This document shows, piece by piece, positions 13,238 to 64,000 of a stretch of DNA of 64,000 nucleotides (the first letter of the stretch is position 1; each line of letters starts with the position of its first letter). Origin of the DNA: Lanius collurio (taxonomy: Eukaryota; Chordata; Aves; Passeriformes; Laniidae); contig JACBWW010000021.1 of assembly GCA_020086605.1 (NCBI GenBank), forward strand, positions 3,380,803 through 3,444,802, written 5' to 3'. Below the pieces are notes generated by a model, which made no database searches, was not told the DNA's origin, and worked only from the letters and a program-made list of their open reading frames with translations. Made by a program: the position numbers and the translations under genes.

Positions 13238-13319
13238 GGCCTTCCACCTCCAGCTAATTAGCCATTAAGGGTATTGGCCTTCCACCTTCCGCTGCAGCCA
13301 ATCAGCCATTAAGGGTATT
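13238..13319 (+). repeat. Imperfect tandem duplication with CCAAT
   Basis: Two head-to-tail copies, 13238-13275 and 13276-13319. Each begins GGCCTTCCACCT and ends GCCATTAAGGGTATT. The second copy has a short insertion that creates a CCAAT (13298-13302). A TATTTAAG (13316-13323) follows, but it is too close to the CCAAT to read confidently as a promoter. The duplication directly precedes the satellite. Confidence 0.6.
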
Positions 13320-13344
13320 TAAGCTCCACCCTGAAGGGCCAGCC

Positions 13345-14335
13345 AATGACAGGATGGACTTGATAGGACTGGATGTGACAGACAGATGAGACAGGAGAGG
13401 TAAGGAGAAGAGGACGGGACGGGACAAGACAAGACCAGACCTGACATGACTGGAGGGGATGGGATGGGAGAGAATGGGAGAAGATGGGATGGGACAGGAG
13501 AGGACATGAGAGGACAGGAAAGGACATCAAATGAGAGGAAAGGAGAGGACAGGATGAGACTAGACAAGTAGAGACAGGAGAGGACAGGACAGGAGAAGAG
13601 AAGAAAGGAGAGGAGGGGATGGAGGAAGATGGGATGGGATGGGATGGGATGGGACAAGACCTGACATGACTGAACTGGAGGGGATGGGATGGGATATGAT
13701 GGGATGGGAGAGAACGGGAGAAGATGGGATGGGACGGGACAGGAGTGGAGAGAACAGGAGAGGAAGGAAGAGGAGAGGACATGAGAGGACAGGACAGGAC
13801 GAGACTAGATAAGACAATACAGGAGAGGACAGGATAGGATAGGAAGAGACAACAGACTAAAAAAAGGACAAATGAGACCAAAAAAAGAATGAACAAGACT
13901 AAAAAAGAATGAACAGGACAAAACTAGAATGGACAAAGCAAACATAGACAGGACAAGACCAGAACAGAAAAGACAAGACAGGACAAGAAAAGGCAGGACA
14001 GGATAAGACAGGAAAAGGCAAGACAGGACAGGACCAGAATGGACAAGAAAAGAACAGATAAGACAGGACAAGACAAGAAAGGAGAGGACAAGAAAAGTCA
14101 GGACAGGACAAGACACAACAGGACCGGACAAGACAGAACAGGACGAGACAGGATAGGAAAATGCAAGACAGGACAATACAGCCAAGGAGAAGAGAAGAGA
14201 GGTCAGGACCAGACAGGACGAGATGAGAACAGACAAGACAAGAATGGATGAGACAAGAACGAACAAAACAAAAACCGAGAAGAAAAGGTAAGACAGGAAA
14301 AGAGAGGACCAGATGGGACAGGACCGGACAGTGAT
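13345..14335 (+). repeat. Purine-rich pentanucleotide satellite (~1 kb)
   Basis: About 990 bp made almost wholly of degenerate 5-base units such as GGGAT, GGACA, AGGAC and AAGAC, so the + strand is nearly all purine. The left half is rich in GGGAT and GAGAGG, the right half in GACAAG and GACAGGA. There is higher-order structure: a block starting CTGACATGACTGGAGGGGAT at 13441 recurs, slightly expanded, from 13661. Because a 5-base unit without stops reads open in all frames, the minus strand shows three long low-complexity frames (Leu/Ser/Cys/Pro-rich, 13309-14387). These are artefacts, not genes. Long mirror-like purine tracts can form triplex DNA and are hard to sequence. Confidence 0.9.
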
Positions 14336-14573
14336 AGCATAGAGTTAAAATGTTTCTAAAATCATGGGAATTATATAGTAGATTCATGGGGAAAGGAATG
14401 GAAAGAAAAGCTGAGGCCTGGTAGAGCCTGGGAAAGAAAACCAGAGCTGGGTAGGTCTTGGGAGCAGGTGTTGGTCTTTGTCTTTACTAGATCATGTGAA
14501 AGTGTGCCTGCATAACCAGCCTATGAGAAAATGTGATGATTGCTTAGTAATTAAATACAATTATTGTTTGATC

Positions 14574-14582
14574 NNNNNNNNN
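14574..14582. other. Assembly gap (nine Ns)
   Basis: Nine undetermined bases. Sequence on the left is AT-rich and on the right abruptly GC-rich (GGGGCGGTGCCGCG at about 14596), and the satellite lies 240 bases upstream. The gap probably stands for missing sequence of unknown length. Confidence 0.95.
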
Positions 14583-15330
14583 AGACGGGAGAAAAGGGGC
14601 GGTGCCGCGTTCCTCGCACGTAGCTTAAAAATACTTCTTGCATGCGGTGGTGAGAAACTGTAATATCTCAAACTGTTTGTCTCTTTAATCCACTTGGAGT
14701 GCATGGGTGGGTGGAAGACTCACGTGTGGCCCGTGAAGATTGTGAAGAGTGCCTATGCCAGGCTGTATGGGAGCAGTGAGAGGCTTTTAAGGACTTGTAG
14801 CAGAAAAAGCTTTTGTGTTCAGGCCAAAATAACCCATCCTTAAAAAGACTGATAACCCCATGTGATGGCCCAGGTGTGGCAGTGTGAAAAAACTGTGATA
14901 TTTTACATAGAAGAGATGTGTTACACCCCAGCAGATTGTTTCTTTCTGGGCAGGTCTGCTGTTGGGGGCAGTTTGAGAACCACACGAAGCAAGAAGAAAC
15001 CCTTTTTTCCTTAAGCAAAAGGGAGAGAGTTTTCAAGAACTGTAACAATGACTAAAATCCCATGTTGTTTTATCTTTTGTCCTAGTTAGGAAAAAGAGAA
15101 AAGTGCTGGGGAAAAAAAAGAGGTGTGTGTGCTTGTTTTAATTTCTTGCTATATCTTTTCACATGTAATTCTGTTAGTAAAAAAACTCTTTCCTTGTACT
15201 GCAACTGTTTAGGTTTGAACCTGCTTTGCTTCGTAGCTATCTAGTTTTCCTCAATAAATTCTTATTTTTCCCCTTATGATAATAACTGATTTTCGTGTGC
15301 TTGGCGCTTACCTGTTTCAAACCAGGACAC
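14583..15330 (+). mobile_element. ERV LTR remnant (3' part), truncated at gap
   Basis: The last ~90 bases (15239-15329) match the 3' end of the complete LTR at 58533-59182. Both contain ATCTAGTTTTCCTCAATA, then CCCCTTATGA, then AATAACTGATTTTC and a TGCTTGGC block. A poly(A) signal AATAAA is intact here (15253-15258). The upstream part (14583-15238) does not align with that LTR by eye, and may be ERV internal DNA or a divergent U3. The 5' end is lost at the gap. Open frames on either strand are chance frames. Confidence 0.55.
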
Positions 15331-15338
15331 CTGGAAAA

Positions 15339-16085
15339 TGGGCTAGAGTGCACTTTTAGGAAGTTTGCAGCTTATACTGAGGGGAACACAGCTGGAGGGT
15401 GTTTCTCTATCAAGCTGGAGGAATTGACCAACACAAACTTAATAAAATTTTACTAAGGCAAATACAAAGCCTCTGCATTAGTAGGACCTGGAATCCCAGG
15501 GAACAGCAAATTGAAGGTGAGTCAGCAGAGTGCCCTTGCTGTGTTGAAAGCTGTATTAGTGAGAGGGAAATGTTTGTTCCCTCTGATTGGCACTCATGAG
15601 TTTGCATCTGGAGCTGTCTTTATTTTGGGAGCCCCTTATAGGATTGATGAATATCTTTGCAGGGGACCTTGGGATGAGAGTGGTTGGAATATGGAAGCCC
15701 CAGATGTAAAGATAGGCTGTAAGAGCTTGTTCATCCTGGGGAAAAGGGGGCTAAGGAAGAATTAAGTTGTAGTCATCCACTAGGTAAAGCAGTGTCACAG
15801 GAAAGATGGAGCCACATTCTTCTTTTCAGTGCAGAAGGAAGAAACACTGCAGCAAGGGGTATTCCCACAGGGACATAATGAACAAATCCTCACAGTGGGG
15901 AATGGTGGTCTACTGTAACAGCTTACCCAGAGGACTGGAAACATTGTCCTTGGAGGTTTTCAGCATTCAGCTGGGTAAAGCCCTTGACCACTTGATCAAA
16001 CTTTTAGGTTGTCTCTTTAAATGGGAGGTCAGAGTAGGTGAGCTTCTCTAGTTGCTCCAATTTATTTTTTTCTATGATTCTACAA
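15339..16085 (+). mobile_element. CR1 LINE 3' fragment (+)
   Basis: A 5'-truncated, decayed copy of a chicken-repeat-1 LINE. Recognisable pieces in order are AAGTTTGCAGCTTATAC (the segment encoding the reverse transcriptase aspartate motif in intact elements), GTGAGTCAGCAGAGTGCCCT at about 15517, the CCTGGGGAAAAGGGGGCTAAGG block near 15736, and TCCTTGGAGGTTTTCAGCA near 15948. It ends in the CR1 tail (TTTCTATGATTCTA) at about 16070-16083. Stops and frameshifts are frequent, so no protein is made. CR1 elements are the main LINE of birds and reptiles and are typically 5'-truncated like this. Confidence 0.75.
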
Positions 16086-16664
16086 ATATAGAGAAGCTGA
16101 TGGTTGATGACCTCCAAGGATGAGGTGACAGTGTGACCTGGTGGGTTTCTACTCCCTCAGTAGGTTATTGATACATGAGATTACTGGTATATGTTTTGTT
16201 ATTTACTAGCATAGGGTTTGTTGTTCATATGATCAGTGCAGATTATTTCTAATATGTGAGAGTGCTCATATGGGCACCAGTTTACAGGCCCACTGGCACA
16301 AACAGGTTATTTATCCACATCTCATGATCTATTTCAATTTTTCTTTAAACTTGCTGTTTCCCTTGCAAGAGAAAGAGAGGGGGCACACAGTTGGTAAATA
16401 AGAAAGACAATGCTGAAGTAAAAGTACCACAGAGTGGCCCACAGTCTTTCTCTGAGTTTGTGTAGAATTGAGTACATGGAATTTCCTTTCTCTAGCTGTC
16501 ATCTGCCAGTCACTTGCTGAGTTTTTGTGTAAACTGTTACATTTTTAATCCAAGTATGCTCTTGCCTAGGTTGCTGCAGCAGTACTTTGAGGATATGCAG
16601 TTTATGGAAGAAGTCGACTCTTCACCCATCAGTCCCTAGTAACCTCCAGAGTGCTCATTCTCAT

Positions 16665-16716
16665 GGTAGGTAACCAGCACTGAGCGATATGGTAGGTAAC
16701 CAGCACTGAGCGATAT
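16665..16716 (+). repeat. Perfect 26-bp tandem duplication
   Basis: Two identical 26-bp units, 16665-16690 and 16691-16716, each beginning GGTAGGTAACCAGCACTGAG. There is no mismatch between copies, which suggests a recent slippage event. It lies between the two CR1 elements. Confidence 0.85.
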
Positions 16717-16802
16717 TCTGTCTGTGCTTTGTTTCAGGGACCCACAATGAGGAGTCAAGTACTGTTAAGTGCATAATGGACCCTAGGCTGGGTTTTCAGT
16801 TA

Positions 16803-18560
16803 AACACAGAATCACAGCATCACAGAATAATGAGGTTGGAATTCCGAGACCTTCAAGATCATCGAGTCCAACCCATGCCCTAACACCTCAACTAGACTAT
16901 GGCACCAAGTGCCATGTCCAGTCTTTTTTTAAACACATCCAGCGATGGTGATTCTACCACCTTATTGGGCAGACCATTGCAGTACTTTATTATTCTTTCC
17001 ATGTAAAACTTTTTCCTGATATCCAACGTATACCTTCCTTGACAGTGTCCTCTTGTTCTGTCAGTTGCTACCTGGTGGAAGAGACCAACCCTCACCTGTC
17101 CACAACCTCCTTTCAGGTAGTTGTAGAGAGTGATAAGGTCACCTCTGAGTCTCCTTTTCTCCAGGCTGAACAACCCCAGCTCCCTCAATCGTTCCTGGTA
17201 GGGCTCGTGTTCCAAGCCTTGTTGCTCTCCTCTGGACACACTCAAGCATCTCAACGTCCTTCCTAAACTGAGGGGCCCAGAACTGGACACAGCACTCAAG
17301 GTGTGGCCTCACCAGTGCTGAGTACAGGGGAAGAATGACCTCCCTGCTCCTGCTGGCCACACTGTTCCTGATACAAGCCAGGATACCATTGGCCTTCTTG
17401 GCCACCAGAGCACACTGCTGGGTCATGTTCAGTCAGCTGTCTGTCAGCACCCCCAGGTCCCTTTCTGCCTGGACACTGTCCAGCCACACTGTCCCCAGCT
17501 TGTAACATTGTAGGGAATTTTTGTGGCCAAAATGCAGGACTTGGCACTTGGACTTAATAAACTTCATCCCACTGGACTCTGCCCATCCATCCAACTGTTC
17601 CAGGTCTCTCTGCAGAGCCCTCCTTCCATCCAATGGATTGACACAAGCTCCCAGCTTAGTGTCATCTGCAAATTTATTAATGAAGGACTCAATACCCTCA
17701 TCCATGTCATCAATAAAATATTGACCAGAAGAGGCCCTAGCACTGACCCCTGAGGGACACCAGTGGTGACTGCCAGCTGGATGCAGCACCATTCACCACC
17801 CCTCTCTGGGCCCTGCCATCCAGCCAATTCTTAGCCCAGTGAAGAGTGCACCTGTCCAAGCCTTGGGCTGCAGCTTTTTCAGGAGTATGCTGTGGGAGAC
17901 AGTGTCAGAGGCCTTGCTGAAGTCCAGGTCCACAACATCCACAGCCTTTCCTGCATCCACCAGGCGGGTCACCTGGTCATAAAAGGAGATCAGATTGGTC
18001 AGACACAACCTACCCTTGGTAAACACGTGCTGGCTGGGTCTGATGCCCTGGTGTCCTGTAAGTGCTGCATGATAGCACTCCATATGAACTGTTCCATTAC
18101 CTTACCTGGTACTGAGGTCAGGCTAACTGGCCTGTGATTGCCAAGATCCTCCTTCCTGCCCTTTTTGTAAAGGGGTGTCACACTGGCAAGCTTCCAATCA
18201 TCTGGAACCTCGCCAGTGGGCCATGACTTTTGGTAAATGATGAAGAGCAGCTTTGCAAGCTCATCTGCCAGCTTCCTCATCCCCCTGGGATGGTTCCCAT
18301 CTGGTCCCATTGATTTATAAATATCCAAGTGTCTCAGCAGTTCTCTGACTGCCTCCTCTTGGATAGCAAGAGGACCATTCTTCTCCTTGACACCACCTAC
18401 CAACCCCTGGGCACAGTTGTTTTGCGGACAAGCTGTTGCCCCACTAAAGGCTGAGGCAAAGAAGGCATTAAGCACTTCTGCCTTCTCCTCATCTTTAGTT
18501 ACTAGGTTACCTATCCCAACCCCTTAAGGACCAAAGGGTGGTCTTACCCTTCCTTTTACC
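16803..18560 (-). pseudogene. CR1 LINE with broken reverse transcriptase (-)
   Basis: About 1.75 kb of CR1 pol in reverse orientation. The 3' tail lies at 16803-16826 (octamer-like ATTCTGTG units, seen as CACAGAAT on +). Reading the minus strand from 18475, frames give classic CR1 reverse transcriptase segments: KSMGPDGNHPRG, then VTPLYKKGRKEDLGNHRPVS, a GVPQGSVLGP motif, and the catalytic FADDTKLG at about 17655-17672. After these come the C-terminal pieces [15 protein letters not shown] and [20 protein letters not shown]. These lie in at least six different frames, so several frameshifts and stops separate them. The catalytic aspartates are present but the element cannot produce enzyme. The N-terminal endonuclease is missing, as usual for 5'-truncated copies. 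Confidence 0.92.
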
Positions 18561-20771
18561 ATTTAAACATGATTCTTGACATTTTAATATTGTGTAACAA
18601 ATGTCAAAGGACATGAAATCAGCATGCTTTTTTAAAAAGAAAACATTCTTTTAAGACATCCCATTTTTAAAGAGTGCTTCAAGTTTTTGTTATATAATCC
18701 ATTAACTGTGAAATAAACTAGTGTTAGTCTACTACTCGTATTAAATGCAAAGTGAACGCAGGCCTAATTCTTAATGTCTTGTACATGTAGGTCTTTACAT
18801 AGGTCTAAGCCTATCTTACCCCTTCCTGTCAGTGTAAATAAAGTTCATTGGATTATGGACTGCTGCTTTCCATATTTAGTTTGACTACTAGGGTGAGTGG
18901 AAACATTTTAGCTGATGTGGTGGACTACAGATCAAAGCTTTATATCTATTGCTTTTTGGTTTAAAATAACATCAAACATCTCTGATGTGATGTCATAGAA
19001 TATAGCTCTATGAACAGCAAGAGCAGTGTTGTTCTTTTTATTTTTCTACTGGCTGGAACAACAGTTGCCTCTAACCAAACTATTCACTTTTTCAAAACAC
19101 ATTGTAATAGGGCTTTTGGGACATGGGTTTGCTTATGACTGCAGATGTTAAATTCCCACGGTGTGGTATCAATAAGATGAACAACTCCTTAAGTCTTAGT
19201 GTTGAGGTACATCTTAGTATGTTACTTCTGTGTGCTTTGAAATGCATGCATCCTGCCGTTCCCAGAGAGCAGGCTGTCAAGGACCTTGGTGGTGATCTTG
19301 CAGATAGTTGCCTGCACTCTGCTTGTTCCTTTATAGGGGTGTATGCTCTTGTTTTTTCATAATCAGAGGTCGACCGATTTGATTTCAATACAAAACATGG
19401 AGGATGATGGACAGATGTCTCATTTAATGTCATGGATTGTTCCATTTCAGAGCCAGTTTAAGGGTCTTTCACTTCCATACTGTACCAAATATTAATTCAT
19501 TGTCCAACAATATCCTAGGGCAAGGGATTACTGTGCTTTCCTCTCCCTGTGCTGATTTTGACCATGTGGTTACACAGATCTGATCCAGGCCACGCAAACC
19601 ATTGAATCAGCTCAACAGATGAAGTGGAAAACTCATGAGACAGGAACCTTCATAATAACATTTATTTTAAAAGGTTTCCTAATGTGAGACTACACTCCTA
19701 AAACCACAAGCTCTTTTGGAAAGTCTATTAAACTTGTGCTTCTCAGTCACAGAGCTGTTGAAAGTGCCACCATGGTGTGTGTTTCTGTTTCCCAATCTAG
19801 TGCAAATGGCCCATGAAGCATTATATAAACACAGTGGGGGCAAGAACATCAGCTTAGTTGCCTGCTTTTTCAGCTGGGGTTAGTAGTCAGCAACTTCTGT
19901 TGCACTGATTGCTTTTGTCTGGCTCTTGAATGTATACATTCCTTTGGTGTACTGAGGATGATGGTAAAAATCCAGAGTGGTCCTTAATATACACCAAGAA
20001 CAGTTATAGGGAGCTCAGACATCTTAAAATCACAGATCCAAAGGGACTGAGCTGATTTCCTTACTCACATTCTACACTGTATTTTGAAGAACAGATTTGT
20101 TTTGTAAATTTCTGCTTTCTGAAGAGTATGTCCCTGTTTTTGTTCTGTGCTGACCAAAACAACAAATCTGGTGCATCTCTGAGTATCAGTGTCTTCCATG
20201 TTTTGTTTTAGGTTTTCAGTACAGTTTTTGTGCCTTGTCTAATCAGCTGCAAGTAGGGACCTATGCCAGTCTTATTGAGGGACAAAGGGATGAACCTAAA
20301 AAAAGACAATAAATAAAAAATATTACTCTATAACTGAATCCTGGAAATTAGGGGTGCTTCTGGCTTAACCTCACGGTTACAAATCAGACTTCCCTGTGTA
20401 TTTTTCTGAAATCAATTTGTTTTTCTCAGTGTTCTCATCCATTTTCTTTTTCTAAACAAGACTTTTGAACAAATTCCTGGCTGATGTCTTCTGGAGCCAA
20501 CTAGATATTTCCTAGTCAATAATTACTTCATTGCTCTTTTAAAGAACCTTGTCTATTCCTCATTTCTTTTTTTATCCTCTCCTTACTGCCTGCTTTTGCT
20601 CTCACTCTGCATACTTAGGCAGAATAGTACAGAACAGATCCATTGAGATATTAGTGAGAATTTGTGAAGATAATGCACACCACACCTTATCTACCCTCAT
20701 TCCCTAATTAGTTAGAATCTAACTGTTGATCTTATGGGTTGTTTGTTTGTAAAAGCTTGTCATTCTCATCC

Positions 20772-20777
20772 CATGTG
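20772..20777. promoter_or_regulatory. CATGTG E-box (MITF-type), distal
   Basis: CATGTG in the context CCCATGTGCAG, about 530 bases upstream of the TRPM1 start codon. MITF, the melanocyte master regulator known to drive mammalian TRPM1, binds CATGTG/CACGTG E-boxes. A 6-base site is common by chance, so this is only suggestive. Confidence 0.3.
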
Positions 20778-20861
20778 CAGGCACTCTTGCCACCAGCAGT
20801 TATTGTTTAGGGCCCCACCAGGCCTCTAACCCATGGTCAGCTAAGGACCATCTGCTCTTTT

Positions 20862-20867
20862 CATGTG
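20862..20867. promoter_or_regulatory. M-box-like TCATGTGC
   Basis: TCATGTGC at 20861-20868 matches the core of the M-box, the extended E-box (TCATGTG) used by MITF in pigment-cell promoters. It lies about 90 bases from the other CATGTG and about 440 bases upstream of the TRPM1 start codon. The position and the TCATGTG flank make it the better of the two candidates. Function is inferred. Confidence 0.35.
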
Positions 20868-21197
20868 CCTTTCTACTGATACCAAAACAATTTCCATCTG
20901 GCTGCCCTGTGCTTTGCACAAATAAAAACCTTTCAGGCTGCTGCTTCTAAAGTAGATTTACCTTCAATCACCATTTATTAAATCTCTGTCCATTAAAAAC
21001 CATAGCTTGCAGAAGCTGTGTGCATTAAGCCTGATTATAGAGGCAGTAGAGAAGAGGGAGGGGGCCAGCAGTTGCTATCAGGGTATTGCCTTGCTTTTCT
21101 GCTAGGCTGGCTGCTGGTAACACTTGTGACACGGTGCATATCAGAGCAGGAGTCTCATCATTTGGCTTTGATTTTGTTCTATGCATTTGTCTCACCA

Positions 21198-21206
21198 TAT
21201 ATTTAA
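21198..21206 (+). promoter_or_regulatory. TATA-like element upstream of TRPM1 exon 1
   Basis: TATATTTAA lies 96-104 bases upstream of the ATG at 21302. A start of transcription 25-30 bases downstream (about 21230) would leave a 5' leader of roughly 70 bases, with a stop (TGA 21257-21259) in frame before the ATG. A TATA-driven, non-CpG promoter would suit a gene expressed in few cell types. No experimental support is available from sequence alone. Confidence 0.35.
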
Positions 21207-21301
21207 GCTGTAACTTAATGGTTGTTGGCTTCAGGAAAAAAACTGCTCAGACTATGTGACTGAAGCAGGGTTTTCTTTGCTGCTGGGGTACTAGCTCTGT
21301 T

Positions 21302-64000
<42,699 letters not shown>

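Larger units (their letters stand above)
18561..21190. other. Unique DNA upstream of TRPM1 exon 1
   Basis: About 2.6 kb of AT-rich DNA with no supported exon, RNA gene or classified repeat. The last few hundred bases are the presumed TRPM1 promoter region and hold two CATGTG E-boxes and a TATA-like element, listed separately. Confidence 0.5.

Noticed and set aside
13309..14387. Three long minus-strand open frames (up to 195 codons), rich in Leu, Ser, Cys, Pro and Val
   Set aside because: They are the pentanucleotide satellite read in frames that contain no stop codon. The peptides are low complexity and exist in all three frames at once.
14668..15048. 126-codon minus-strand frame
   Set aside because: It is antisense to an ERV LTR remnant, and the composition is that of reversed non-coding sequence.

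Overview
The window is vertebrate nuclear DNA, almost certainly from a bird. It carries CR1 LINE copies with the CR1-type reverse transcriptase and the CR1 3' octamer tail, several ERV long terminal repeats (LTRs), AT-rich introns, and one large multi-exon gene whose exons read as an amniote TRPM1 (melastatin-1). There is no bacterial-style gene content, and most open frames are chance frames in intergenic, intronic or repeat DNA. The species cannot be fixed from the sequence.

Layout. Positions 1-9585: AT-rich DNA with no gene I can support. 9586-10880: the 5' end of a decayed endogenous retrovirus (LTR with TATA box and poly(A) signal, leader, broken gag-like frames). 10830-11870: a strong CpG island with a perfect CRE (TGACGTCA), two NotI-type sites and no recognisable coding exon. 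13238-14335: a small tandem duplication, then about 1 kb of purine-rich pentanucleotide satellite. 14574-14582: nine Ns. 14583-15330: the 3' end of an ERV LTR. 15339-16085: a CR1 3' fragment (+). 16803-18560: a longer CR1 with broken reverse transcriptase (-). 18561-21250: unique DNA that probably includes the TRPM1 promoter.

TRPM1 runs on the + strand from exon 1 (start codon at 21302) to the window edge. Twelve coding exons are visible (21302-21403, 50452-50531, 51270-51465, 51727-51940, 52649-52773, 53440-53611, 55981-56155, 57661-57784, 60185-60257, 61072-61172, 63103-63276, 63975-64000+). They join in phase into 520 codons with no stop, covering the variable N-terminus and the first part of the cytosolic melastatin homology region. 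The channel domain lies beyond the window. Intron 1 is about 29 kb. Intron 6 carries a microRNA hairpin of the miR-204/211 family (5p arm 55404-55425, 3p arm 55441-55461), which is MIR211 in its conserved host intron, so channel and microRNA share a transcript.

Mobile DNA inside the gene: two near-identical ~400-bp LTRs with 6-bp target duplications (39210-39608 in intron 1, 61911-62310 in intron 10), and a 650-bp LTR with a perfect 5-bp duplication in intron 8 (58533-59182) that contains a 28-bp minisatellite. The points most worth a second look are the orphan CpG island beside the ERV, the altered TRPM1 start region, the frame-neutral lysine/glycine-rich exon 11, the conserved microRNA, and two unidentified protein-like antisense frames in introns 1 and 8.
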